Made by a program: the position numbers and the translations under genes | The notes under the pieces: generated by a model | Databases searched by the model: none | What the model saw: the letters and a program-made list of their open reading frames with translations, nothing else | What the model was told of the DNA's origin: nothing | Source: Zantedeschia hybrid cultivar | Taxonomy: Eukaryota; Streptophyta; Magnoliopsida; Alismatales; Araceae | Direction: 5' to 3' | Assembly: GCA_030544215.1 (NCBI GenBank) | Contig: JARZZO010000006.1 | Coordinates: 53,606,501 to 53,670,500, forward strand | DNA length: 64,000 nt | Shown here: one piece after another, positions 12,137-22,479 of the stretch | Position numbering within the stretch: the stretch's first letter is position 1 | Layout: each line of letters starts with the position of its first letter

Positions 12137-13846
12137 TGTAGGCGCCCAGAACGTCCCCCGCCGCGGCTGCGGGCTTCGGGCGAGGGTTCCTCTCCGTTCG
12201 TCTTAGCACTGTGGCGATTTAAAGGGGGTTAGAAAATAAAGGATGTGATCGCCAGGAGCATTACCTTACGGTCCCTGTGCTCCGCAGGATGGTGGGGATG
12301 TGATCACGTTTTGTGGGAGCGGAAGATGGTGGTTTCCCCTTCTCTTCCTCCGGCCGGCCAGAGGAGGAGAGCTCAGTAGTCCACGCGCAGAATATGGTAA
12401 GAGGCCCTGAAAAGAGAAGACAGACAAAGAAAAGACAATAACCCAATTAGAACTGTGACATGTAGGAACCGTTCATGCAAACATAAAAATTAACTAAAAT
12501 TGGAGAGAGACGCACCAGATGGGTGTTTGGGAGGGAAGGTGACCATATGTTATGGCCACCCACCTCTCGTTTTTTGTTTGGAACCTCTGGGGGTAAATAG
12601 GGATTGCTAAGTCATTCTAGGATGCATGCATGCAGATAAGTGCTCGTGTGTGAGAAGTGAAATGATGTGCTGAAAGTGAAAGAAGAGAAAATAGAAGAGG
12701 GTTAAGAAAACAAGCCCATTTGGGATGCGAAGGATTCTTCTGAGACTCCTCCCGACTGCTTGCCAACCTCCTCTGAGCCTTCCCTCCAAGAAGCCACCTC
12801 TTAACCCTAGAAAATCCTTAACCGTCTTGCTCGAGAGCATGTGGGGGGTTTAAATAGGTAAGGGGAAAAAGGGAGAAAACAGGGGTCTAAATCCCTGTAA
12901 ATCAACCTTCAACCAATAGAGAGTGGTCAAGGGTCGGAGGTAGTGGACACGGCAGTGGCCGGAGTGGGGAGTGGTCGGAGTAGTGGGGGACGAGGGCGGC
13001 GAGTAGAGGAGACCGTGGGGAAGACGGAGTCAAGGGGGTGGTTAAGGAGTGGACGGCAAGGTAACATGCCTTCCATTCTTTTGGTGGAAGGCGGCCCGGC
13101 TGGCCTTCGAAGGGAGTGGAAGGCGAGGGGTGGCCTTCGAAGGAGGCGGAAGGCAAGGGGTGGCCTTCGAAGGAGGTGGAAGGCAAGGGAGCTGGTCTTC
13201 CACGAAAAGGTGGTAAAAAAGTGAAAAAGGTGGCTAAATAGGTGGAAGGCGAGGTAGCTGGCCTTCGAAGGGGGTAGAAGGCTGGGGGTGGCCTTCGAAG
13301 GCGGTGGAAGGCAAGGGGACTGGCCTTCCACGAAAAGGTGAAAAGGGTGGCCAAAAGGGTGGAAGGCAAGGTGGCTGGCCTTCGAAGGGGGTAGAAGGCG
13401 AGGGGTGGCTTTCGAAGGAGGTGGAAGGCAAGGGGGCTGGCCTTCCACGAAAAGGTGGGAAAAAGTGAAAAAGGGTGGCCAAAAGGGTGGAAGGCAAGGT
13501 AGCTGGCCTTCCAAGGGGGTAGAAGGCGAGGGGTGGCCTTCCAAGCAGGTGGAAGGCAAGGGGGCTGGCCTTCCACGAAAAGGTGGGAAAAAGTGAAAAA
13601 GGGTGGCCAAAAGGGTGGAAGGCAAGGTAGCTGACCTTCCAAGGGGGTAGAAGGCAAGGGGTGGCCTTCGAAGGGGGTGGAAGGCGGACTGGCTGGCCTT
13701 CCACGAAAAGGTTGGCTAGAGTCGGGATTTGGTTAATGGGCTTATTTGTTAGTGGGCTGAGATGGCCAAATGGGGGGATTTATGATGATGAGCTGATGTT
13801 GGAGGGGATTTATGACCAAAAGGGTGGTCCAAAATCGGTGTCTACA
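12137..13846 (-). repeat. 5' LTR of element B
   Basis: 1710 bases, near-identical to 3939-5647 and with the same array (13080-13710). It has the TATA-like element at 12850-12857 (minus strand) and the internal TGGCGATCAC copy at 12245-12254. Confidence 0.95.
13080..13710. repeat. Tandem array of GGAAGGC/GCCTTCC near-palindromes (B 5' LTR)
   Basis: Same unit structure as 4880-5510, with scattered substitutions. For example, GTCTTCC replaces GCCTTCC near 13195. Confidence 0.92.
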
Positions 13847-13851
13847 ATACT
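13847..13851. repeat. Target site duplication of B, right copy (ATACT)
   Basis: Matches 3934-3938. The PMD exon resumes here. Confidence 0.95.
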
Positions 13852-14563
13852 CACCTAAGTGGTCTAAATCGGTAAGAAGGGTCAAGAAATAGTAGTGGAT
13901 ATAATCTCCCTTAGTCCCAAAAAGGAGCCTACCAAAGAAGAAAACCAAGAACGTCCTGAGGTCCCTAGCACAAGCCCTGTCACTCGGATCCTGGCAGTAC
14001 ACCTTGCTAGTCTCTCTCTGAACTTCTCCCTAGACTCATCCGTCTGCTGCCTCAATTCTACCAAACCTAAAGATCTCTCTACAACTACCCTAAAGAAAGG
14101 GTTCGAGACTCTCGGCCTTCCGGCCCTGTGCACTCTAAATCTAGTAGCTCTTGAGCAAACTCTCTATAATCGAGATGTGTGGTCCTGCGCACAGCCCAGC
14201 CATCCACCCGAAGGCCGATGATCTTGCATACATCCTCAAGACTGGGGACCATGTCCCCAGGGCATTAGAAATGCCCTGCTCTCAGCATGCCATCGCTCCC
14301 TCAGCACCTGGAGTAGCATCAAGTCGATCCAAAATGGCTCGATCTCCAATATCTCTCTAAACCACATCTCCGCTAGCCGTGTCTTCTGGAAGTCCAGAAG
14401 ACCACGGTATGCCGCTACTACTCGGTCCCATGGGATCCTGGTACTCATTGTCCCCTGCAATTGTCAAATAATTCATCAAATTCATCATCAGGACATTAAT
14501 AATCAAATTTTGAAATAATTGTCATTATTTTTTAATCGCGTCTTGATACAGGGACGCGTTTCA

Positions 14564-14591
14564 AAAGGCGTCCCTGTCCCCAGACGCCTTT
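14564..14591. repeat. 28-base near-palindrome of the GCGTC type
   Basis: Arms AAAGGCGTC and GACGCCTTT are perfect 9-base complements around a 10-base spacer. A weaker neighbour with GCGTC/GACGC arms lies just before it (14537-14558). This is one member of a module repeated through several LTR families in the window. Confidence 0.95.
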
Positions 14592-14592
14592 C

Positions 14593-14618
14593 GGCCACAG
14601 GTTCGAGAACCTGTGGCC
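14593..14618. repeat. Perfect 12-bp inverted repeat in PMD intron 1
   Basis: Arms GGCCACAGGTTC and GAACCTGTGGCC are separated by two bases (GA). Copy H keeps the same hairpin at 21615-21637 with 10-base arms and a TGA loop. Both lie just upstream (on the gene strand: within intron 1) of exon 2, next to a second near-palindrome at 14564-14591. Confidence 0.95.
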
Positions 14619-14897
14619 GAGTCTCTCTTTTCCCCAAAAAATTGAAATCTAACATAAATAGAGTGCCTCGAAGCTTACCAACCGTGGGCCGGCCTCCTTG
14701 GCCAGTGCCGCTGCTTCCTCGCCCTCTTGAGCCGCACGAGGGGCTTCCTCGGCCTCCATGAAGGCCACCGCCTCCATGAGCACCAATTCCTGGGTCGGCG
14801 TCGTTTCCGAAGCTTCCTTCTCGCCCACCTCCACCACCTCGACGGCGGTAACTCTCCGCCGCTTCCTGCTCACGCCACTAGGCCTGCTGGACTCCAT

Positions 14898-15664
14898 AAG
14901 GTCATAAGAAGGAGCTAAAGAAGAAGATGAGAGCTAGAGAAGGAGATAGAGAAAGAAAGGGAGTTTGAGAGTGAGAGAGAGGGTAGAAATGAGAGAGGGT
15001 GGCTGGGGAAGATCCACGGACTCGCCGGAGTCAGAGAAGATGGTCGGAATAAGAAGGAACTCACCGGAGTACATCAGAGTCGTCAGAGCATAGGAGGAGA
15101 GAGAAAGAGTTAGAGTGAATGAGGGGGAAGAGACTCGGGCTCCCGAACCACTGTTTGAATTGGTTAAATCGCGTCTTGGGATAGCGATGCCATTCAGTGG
15201 CGCACAAACTGAGGCGGCAACAGAAAATTTTTGAAATTTGTAAACGCATCTCCCTAGGCTGACGTATTCAGGGCCATACCACGGGAAATTTGAAAGAATT
15301 ATCATTAGCGTCCTTAAAGGACGACACTATTCAATGGATTAATTGCTGAAAATCTTTGGAAAATAGGAGAGAGAGAACGGAAAGGTGTCTTACCGACCGG
15401 ACGTGATTTAGGGTTCTTTTGAGGACAGATTTTTATATTTGAAAATTTATTAACATTGAAAAGCATCTCTCTGAGTCGACAAAATTTGAGTTAACTGAAC
15501 CCGAACCTTCATATTTTAAGGAAAAATCACAGTTTCATTCAAGAAAAAATTACAGAAAAATTGCAAAGCATTAAAGCAGGATTTCTATTGTATCTAAGGA
15601 ATGATTTCTTTGATGAAAATAGAATAAAAAATACATCAAATTGAAAGATAAAGACGAAGAGCTT
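14898..15664 (-). promoter_or_regulatory. Likely leader/promoter region of the antisense PMD gene
   Basis: On the minus strand this lies upstream of exon 1. Bases 14905-15150 are strongly purine-rich on +, hence a CT-rich (Y-patch-like) tract on the gene strand, a common property of plant core promoters and leaders. The equivalent tract precedes exon 1 in copy H (21925-22170). I see no convincing TATA box. The part from 15150 to 15420 holds several GCGTC/GACGC near-palindromes; the rest shows nothing recognisable. Confidence 0.4.
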
Positions 15665-16746
15665 TCAAGGACGAATTTTCTTAAGCTCCTTTACATATGA
15701 TTTCCATAGTTCTTTATTGGCTTCATGAGGAGTTTTTACACAACGGGTGAATCCGATGTTCCAAAGAGTTGGAATAAGTATTGTCTCCTCGAAATCTTCA
15801 TCAGTTCCTAATGCCCGCTTCTTGATTGGAGAAAGGGAAGATATTTCTAAAAATTCATAGTGAGGCATGCCAAGTTGAGGATGATAGCGATGTGGATTAT
15901 AGGTAATGAACTCGGTCGCCCCGATCAGTCGGAGCTCTATGCCGGCACCACGATGCACCCGAACCGCTTTTTCCATGAGAGCAAGTGGCGTAGATTCAAA
16001 TCCAGTTATGGACATAGTCTTGAAATAAGCACACTAGTTAGCTCGAGTCTTGAGGTTGGGCACTCGATTGGTCATGTTGTCATTGAACTTCACAATGTTG
16101 GCAATATGGAAGATAGGGCTATGTTGGTACATTTGGGATATTCTTAGAACTTCTTCTTCATTATGGTTGAACTTGAAGTGGAACTCCACCCATAGAGCTA
16201 AAAGAAGCATGCTGCCATAAGAAGATTGACCTGTAGAAGCTGTAGAGGTAAGCTAGAACCCCTATGCTAATCTGCTTCCCTTCGAAAATCCCATTGATTG
16301 CACTTAACTGATCATCTTCTAGAACATTATCTTGAGTAGGGAATAGTAGAGTTCCAGCTAAGCACGTGGTGAACACCTTTGTCACGTTCTCTGTATCTTC
16401 ATCCTTGAGCTATCTTCTTCAGAGTCCATTCAGCTAATTTAGCAAGATTGATTCCCTTCTTTGTAAGACAACCTTGAATTTCCTTTGGATTCTTCATAAT
16501 CTTTTCCAATAATTGTTGACCCGTGATTCTTTCCCTCTTGAATATCATCTCACTCAAATCATGTTCATCATTGTTGACTTTAAGGTTAGGAAGACCCAAT
16601 AAGAGTTCGGCTTCTTCTAAGAGAATGGTGGCTTCGAACGTGGCAAAGAGAAAAGTATGAGTTTGTGGATGCCATAGTTCAATCAAAGCGCCCATTGCAG
16701 CCCAATGCATAATTGTGCTCTTGTAATGTTTTGCATGAATAATCAA
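15665..16746 (-). pseudogene. Second, divergent PMD gene remnant
   Basis: Three minus-strand frames together resemble a PMD protein: 16746-16399 with GALIELWHPQTHTFLF and a following LLLGLP motif, 16385-16161 with LLFPTQDN and ISIGVLAYLYSFYRS, and 16015-15665 with FITYNPHRYHPQLGMPHYEF. The W/H..TF and LLGLP patterns are typical PMD signatures. Frame changes separate the pieces, so it is broken or has introns I could not place. It is much more diverged from the 1961-14897 gene than that gene is from its H copy. It is AT-rich compared with the first PMD gene. Same antisense orientation within element A. Confidence 0.55.
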
Positions 16747-18379
16747 TCATTGGATATGCCACTTGGATATATAAGATTGCATGGAGAGATTGATCTTGTT
16801 AACTAGCTTTTGGACCCATGGAAGTGAAGAAAATCTTCTTGGACTAGGGAAGAAAGGATATCCCTAGATAAAGAAGAAATTGGAATAGTTCCATCTTGCT
16901 TATTGAAGAATTGAGAAGTTGGAAAATATGGAGAACATAGAAAAAATTGATTAGAGGAGAGATTAGCTTACTTATAAGTTAGGATCTTGCCCACTTAGAT
17001 GGTCTTTTACCTCATAAAGTTTTTCAATCGCCTTTCTCATCCTTTTATTTGAACAATCTTGTGAAGAGTCCATCCTCCTTGAATTGATTTCCTTGACTTT
17101 TTCTTATTTTTCACCTCTTTCCCTTAAGCTTTGGAGAGAATCCTTTACCTTTCCCTCTTGATTGCTTGTTGTAATGTTTTGATATGAAGAGAGGAAGGTT
17201 TTATAGAGTGATTTTCGAGATTGGGAATCCCTTTCCGATTTGGAAGAGGGATGTGCATTAAGGTAAGCAAAGTTCGGATTGGAATCAGAACAGAAGAACA
17301 ATTTATGTAACTTAAATGGCGTCTGGACGGGGCGACGTCATTTAAATGACATCTATGAACAGCGACGCTATTTGATGAGTTTTCTGAACTGCTGTTATTT
17401 TTTTGAAAATCCATAATTGCGTGATATTTAATTTGCTTGAAGTTACTGATGAAATTCTAAGTACAAGAAATATCAAAGAAGTGAAAATGAAGCTGAGAAT
17501 TTCACTAAGGTCCCACTGTGGGAAGTTCATGAGTCCCAGTCGTGACTAAAAAGACGGTTATCGCTATCCCTTGTATTTCTATTATGTAATTGATTTGCAT
17601 CATCATTATTATATGTTAAATATTTATTAGAGTACATCAAGGAAGTGAAAATGAAGCTGGAATTTGAGTTCCCCTCCAACAAAAATAGTGATAATTCCAG
17701 ATAATTCTGTATCGCATGGATAGGCCATTAGGTTGTTAATCAATGGGGACGATAGTTCTACTTTTGTGAAATGGTGCGTGGATAAACGAGCTTCGGCTTA
17801 GCATTGAATTGCAAGAATCGGTATCTTGACTCATTGATGATGATTTAACAATATTATCCTTGATTAATTTATATTTCATTTTATTTTATGTTTTTCTTTT
17901 AACCCAACATTTATCATGCAGGACTTTGATATAATTATGATAAGAATTAACTCCTGATTAAATTTCATACCATTGATCCAATAAATCCCAACGTGATATG
18001 AAATATTCCATTCTGAATCGAGTATCTTGATTATCTTTAAGGTTCGCTTGAAAATATCTTTGGAATTCTATCCTTTCTTGGATTTCTTACCCAACATTTC
18101 TTGTTTCCTCTTAAGATCCATCATGGTTGCAACACTTCCACATTAGACGAAACCTGCAGGGTTTGTGACTTAGGGTACTTCCAAATCACAGAGGTTGATC
18201 AACCTTTTGTTTTCTTTGTTTCCTTCATTCAGACAGGATTGATTCTATTGATATTTTCGAGTTATCTTCACTGATTATTTTGAGAAAGATTTCCATCATG
18301 TGATTTTCAGAGCTTGTCACATTACACCTTGGCATCACATTTTCAGTACATTTCACTCCCTTGCAAAGCCAATGCCAGC
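16747..18379. other. 3' internal region of element A
   Basis: The right part (about 17450-18379) aligns, reversed, with 37947-38900 of element D, including the passage around GAGTTCCCCTCCAAC and the bases just before the LTR. A 30-base near-palindrome sits at 17314-17343 (arms AAATGGCGTC and GACGTCATTT, one mismatch, 10-base spacer). No intact gene is seen; small minus-strand frames at 17104-17530 have no recognisable domain. Confidence 0.6.
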
Positions 18380-19661
18380 TGTAGACACGCTAATTTTGAC
18401 ATCATATTGAGTAAATTTCATGTCACAATGATAATGCCTCAGCATGGTCTGATGTTTAATCATTAATTAATTTTTATTGATTTTCTCTTGGGATTCGTTA
18501 AATCACGTCGCTCATGCGCGATGCCATTTGGATTCATAGCAGAAATCAATTCAGAATTAAAATTAGTAAATTTAGGAGGATTTAACTGAATAGCGTCGCC
18601 TATGGAGGACACCATTTAGGTCCTAATCCGTCTAAGTTTACGATTTCTAATTCTAGTTAATTTTCGAAATTGTCTAAAGCACGTCGCGCGTTAACGATGC
18701 CTTTTATGTTCCCTAATTGTTTTCGATTTTCATTTCTGAATTTATTTCCATTCTGGCCGCATTAATTAACTAAAAGGCGTACCCTTGAACGACGTGTTTT
18801 AAGAGTTTCCTGATAAACATGATTTGGCCGAGATAATCTAGTTCTAGAGGTTGGAAGGGTTTCCAATTCCCTTCATGACCATCCAGGGCAAGTCTGAGCC
18901 GCGGGAGAGTCCTTTTGAAGGCCAAAATACCTTTGAATCACTTCTTATAAATACATATAGACATTGACCTTTGAAAAAGGTTGGCTATTGGAGAATTTGG
19001 AGCTTCCTACAAGGTTTTTAAAGGCCCTTAAGAAGAAGAACGTGGACAGCAAGGGAAGCTTCATCTTCTTCATCCTCTCCACCCTTTTAAGCCCATTGAA
19101 GACCAAGACTATGGAGGGGCCATCCTTTTCCTTTCTTTTTAATCTTTTCCCTAGATTTTGATAAGATTCATATAATTTAGATTTCTGTTTTCATATAGTT
19201 CTCCATTGCATCACTTCATCAAACATATTCACTTCATTTTTTCCATGCCTATACATCCTTTAGGGGTTTAAAAGAACATGAAACAAGTGAGTTCTTTGGT
19301 TTAGTTGCATGATAATTTTGTTGGATAGAATAGATACTACCTCTCTTTAGTTCTAATCTATTTGTTTTCTTTTAATCTCTCTTATAAGGTTTGAAGGAGA
19401 TTTAGAAGAAAGCTTGGAGTTTGGACAGAAGAAGAAACACCCCAAAGAACAAGAGCAAAAAAAAGAAAGAAGGCTCTTTTCTTTCGGCCAGCCGAAAGAG
19501 AGGAACAAAAGAAACCCACACTTTTCCGATTTGCAAGGTTAGTAAGTGATCACTTTTCCATTGAAACCCTCGGTTTCTGATGATCACAATTTCTTTTATA
19601 TTGTTAATCATAGTAAACACATAATAGTAATGATGAACACATACCCTTTTTTAGCACTACA
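18380..19661 (+). repeat. 3' LTR of element A
   Basis: It begins TGTAGACACGCTAATTTTGA, the same start as the minus-strand LTRs of element D, and ends TTTTTAGCACTACA. Length is 1282 bases against 1312-1313 in D. Four GCGTC-type near-palindromes lie between 18500 and 18810. The base following the LTR is inside a PMD exon of copy H. Confidence 0.85.
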
Positions 19662-21917
19662 ACTAGTTCATTCGGTTACTTCTGCACCTGCTCTAGCTGG
19701 ACCTCGGCGTCCTAGAGATGGCCCCGGAGTGTGATGATTGTGGCGTCCTGTGTATCCTGCATTTTTCATAGCATGCCATATGATTCAGATTATTCATCAA
19801 TATAAGCAAGACAATTAATAAAATAAAAGAAACATTCATAATATGTCATATGCATCATACTTACTTCGAGAGGACGGAGTAGCTGAAGGTAAGCCGCGTA
19901 GTGGGTCCGGTAGCGCTGAAGGTAAGCATCGCTGCTCGCCGCCTACGACTCCACCGGTATCCCATACGATGCCAGTCATCTCACTGATTCGTGAATTTGG
20001 CGCTCTAGTCAGTGTGGGCTTGCTTGACCCGCATGGTCCTCCCAATCCCCTTTGGGATCTCCTCCTCCACCCACTCCTTATGCAGCCCTAATGTCCGCAT
20101 CACCAGCCTCAGGCGCAGGAGGGCTATCTCATTCATGCAGTGTAGCCATACCTGGTGCCCGAATCGGCCCCGCCCCTGCTCTACACAAGGCTATCCTGCA
20201 TCGTCCATACCAAGGTACAGACGCCAGATAACCTACATTCATATAGGTTAGTTGCATTGCATTTCATATGAAAATAATAATAAAAATCAATAAGTCATGT
20301 TATAATAACATTTAAAAACATCTAAAATGCAATTGAATGTTTAACAAATAAATGCTAATTTATTAAGTATCTAAAGACATTTTAACAAAACAATTAATTA
20401 ATAACTAAGCATTTTAACAACATTCTAATGAAACAAATAATTAATCAATCATTCTAATAATATGAAACACAATGATAACGACAAGAAAAGAATAAAAGTT
20501 TACCAGAAGTTCTGGGTAGTCAAGAAATTGACAGCGGAGGGCCGTCAGTTGATGATGTTGTGGTGCCATATCTACTACCGGACGCCAACGCCGGGCAAGT
20601 GGAACTGCCGCCGACTGTGTAGATGGCCTCGCTCGGCTCAGAGGAAAGTAATAATAAGACCAAATCTGCATACAAGAACATACATGTTAGAATCATATGC
20701 ATTACATCATAAGTAGTTAATCAAATGAACAAATTTAAAATAAATTAAGTACCTGAAGGAATGGCGCGAAGCCGCTGATGGTGGTCTCACGATCCGGTGT
20801 GATGGCGTAGAGATCAGTAAAGAGATGAGTCAGAAGGGCTAGACCCCAAGCATACTCGCCTAATCTATCTAGATCTACAAGGAGACTCAAGAAATGACAG
20901 TGGATGTAGTCGCCTTTGGTCCCGAACAAGAGTCTACCAAAGAAGAAGACTAAGAACCTCCTAAGGTCCCTATCCACTCTAGCCCTATCAAAGGGATCCT
21001 GGCACTACACCTCACTAGCCGCCTTGGCTAGTCTCGATCTCAACTCAGCACGGGACTCATCAATTTGCTGCCTAGGCTCCTCTAGTCCTAGGGATCTCTC
21101 TATTGCTGTCCTAAGGAGAGTCCGGCTCTCTCGGCCCTCTAGCCCAGTCACATCTAGTCCTAGCAACTCCTGAGCTAATCCGTGGTAGTCAAGATAGGTA
21201 ATCCCGCTTATAGCCTGACCTTCTATCCGAAGGCCGGTAATCCTACACACGTCCTCGAGGCTGGGGATCATATGTCCCTAGGGCATTAAAAATGCCCTGC
21301 ACTCAGCATGCCACCTCTCTCTCAACACCTGTAGCAAGACGAGGTCGATCCAAAATGGCTCTATCTCTAGGATCTCTCGGAACCCCATCTCCTCCAACAG
21401 AGCCTTCTGGAAATCTAGAAGACCACGGTACACTGCTACTACTAGGTCCCATGATATCCTCGTCCTCATTGTCCCCTGCAATTGTCAAATAATTCATTAA
21501 ATTAGTCGCCATGGCATTAATAATCAATTTCTGAAATAGTTATCAGTTTTAAGAATCACGTCAAGGTCCAGGGACGCGTTTCAAAAAGGTGTCCATGTCT
21601 GCATACGCCTTTTACCACAGGTTCTGAGAACCTGTGGCCAAGCCCCTCCTCCCCCCAAACTAGAATTTTAACTATAAATGGGTGTTCTCGAGGCTTACCA
21701 AGCATGGACCGGCTTCCTCGGCCGATGCCGCTTCTGCTACACCCTCTTGAGCCGCGGGTGGGAATTCCTCGGCCCCTATGAAGGCCGCCACCTACGCGAG
21801 TGCCTCCACTGCTTCGGTCGGTGCCGCTTCGGGATTCTCTTCACGTAGCTCTACCACCTCGATGGCGGCAACCCTTCAGCATTTCCCACCAAGCCGGCTC
21901 GGACCTTCTTGTTCCAT
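19662..21917 (-). pseudogene. Antisense PMD gene, second copy (exons 1-5)
   Basis: Exons on the minus strand: 21917-21699, 21475-20753, 20665-20504, 20232-19865 and 19756 to the junction at 19662. Exon lengths match copy A (219, 723 and 162 bases for exons 1 to 3), and splice sites lie at the same positions. The PMD core is clearer here: ILEIEPFWIDLVLLQVLRER, then MIPSLEDVCRITGLRIEGQA, RRFLVFFFGRLLFGTKGDY, IWSYYYFPLSRARPS and HYAAYLQLLRPLE before the coiled coil. Disruptions: stops in exon 1, a TAG replacing a tryptophan in exon 2 (MP*GHM), a further stop in the SEV region, and a one-base deletion in exon 4 at a different place from copy A. Exons 6-7 would lie left of element A, outside the window. 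Confidence 0.72.
21615..21637. repeat. Hairpin in PMD intron 1, copy H
   Basis: Arms CCACAGGTTC and GAACCTGTGG with a TGA loop; counterpart of 14593-14618. Confidence 0.92.
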
Positions 21918-22479
21918 CGCGAAGGGAAGTGAGAGATAGAGAGAACCGAGCAGAAGAGAGGGGTGTTGAGAGAGGAGAGAGCTCAAGAGAGAGAGAGAGA
22001 AAGTGAGGAAGGTTGAGAGAAGAGCTCGCCGGCGGTGGTAAAGGGCACCGAGGATCATCGGAGACGTCAAGGATGACCGGAGAAGGAGGAGGATGGACGA
22101 GATCCACAGTGATCGCTGGAGAGGAGGGAGAGAGAAAGTGAAGAGAAGAATGAGGAAGGAAGGAGCTCGGGATCGCGCGACCCTATTTGAGTTGGTTAAA
22201 TAGCGTCTAGGGACAGCGACGCCATTCAATAGCACACAAACTGAGGCGGCAATAAAAAATTTTTAAAATATGTGAAACGTATCCCTCATGGGCGACACCT
22301 TTTAAACTTAACCGCCTTTTTCGACCAGGGCCGTACTACTGAAATATTGAGTAATCATCGATACACGTCTATGAAGGAAGATGCGATTCAGTGGATTAAT
22401 TGTTGGGAATCTCTGAAAAATAGGAGAGAGAAAGCAAAAGGCGTCTTCCTGACAAGACGCGATTTGGGCTTTTAAAGGA

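Larger units (their letters stand above)
3939..13846 (-). mobile_element. Element B: gag-protease-only Ty3/gypsy element
   Basis: A complete insertion of 9908 bases flanked by the 5-base duplication ATACT (3934-3938 and 13847-13851). It sits inside exon 2 of the antisense PMD gene; copy H shows the uninterrupted site near 20851. LTRs of 1709 and 1710 bases start TGTAGACACCGATTTTGG on the minus strand and end GGGCGCCTACA. Primer site, gag-protease frame and polypurine tract follow in order, but reverse transcriptase, RNase H and integrase are absent. The element must therefore have been moved by enzymes supplied in trans, plausibly from a Tat-like relative with the same primer site such as D. 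Confidence 0.95.
1961..14897 (-). pseudogene. Antisense seven-exon plant mobile domain (PMD) gene
   Basis: The gene lies on the strand opposite to the retroelement coding strand. Exons in order: 14897-14679, 14454-13847 plus 3938-3835 (split by insertion B), 3731-3570, 3311-2944, 2843-2751, 2647-2489, 2404-1961. Introns begin GTAAGC, GTAT or GTAAGT and end in AG, and every junction is phase 0. The intact product would be about 720 residues: a basic, acid-rich N-terminus with RKRRR; a PMD core (EPFWIDLMLLQVLRERWH, then IWRPCLGMDDVG...TLGLHQEW); and a C-terminal coiled coil (ALEERDAELAQ...LEILTEERDRDRSRLES). PMD proteins of the MAIN/MAIL type act in plant nuclei; a role here is not shown. Damage: insertion B, a one-base deletion in exon 4 relative to H, and TAG codons in exons 6 and 7. 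Confidence 0.72.
1..19661 (+). mobile_element. Tat-like Ty3/gypsy element A (left end outside window)
   Basis: This is the right-hand part of a + oriented LTR retrotransposon. It runs from an integrase C-terminus at the window edge, through a spacer and two PMD genes on the opposite strand, to a complete 3' LTR ending in CA at 19661. Assignment to the Tat-like group rests on close similarity of the integrase to copies D and G, which carry the dual RNase H typical of that lineage. The base after the LTR begins ACTAG in a PMD exon of copy H, so A appears to have inserted into H. The matching left target duplication lies outside the window. The element is enlarged by the 9.9-kb insertion B. Confidence 0.8.
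19662..22479 (+). mobile_element. Tat-like copy H (internal fragment)
   Basis: It aligns with element A from 2751 to about 15420, minus insertion B. Only the antisense PMD gene and its leader are present: the left side is cut by element A, whose LTR ends at 19661, and the right side ends where a chromovirus LTR begins near 22480. No gag or pol is inside. The + orientation is inferred by analogy with A. Confidence 0.75.

Noticed and set aside
11798..12206. Open frames on both strands over the GGACGGCC array
   Set aside because: Translation of a short GC-rich repeat; overlapping frames are open on both strands and no domain is visible.
1961..14897. An ordinary host PMD gene
   Set aside because: Three copies occur at the same place between pol and the 3' LTR of Tat-like elements, so it travels with them.
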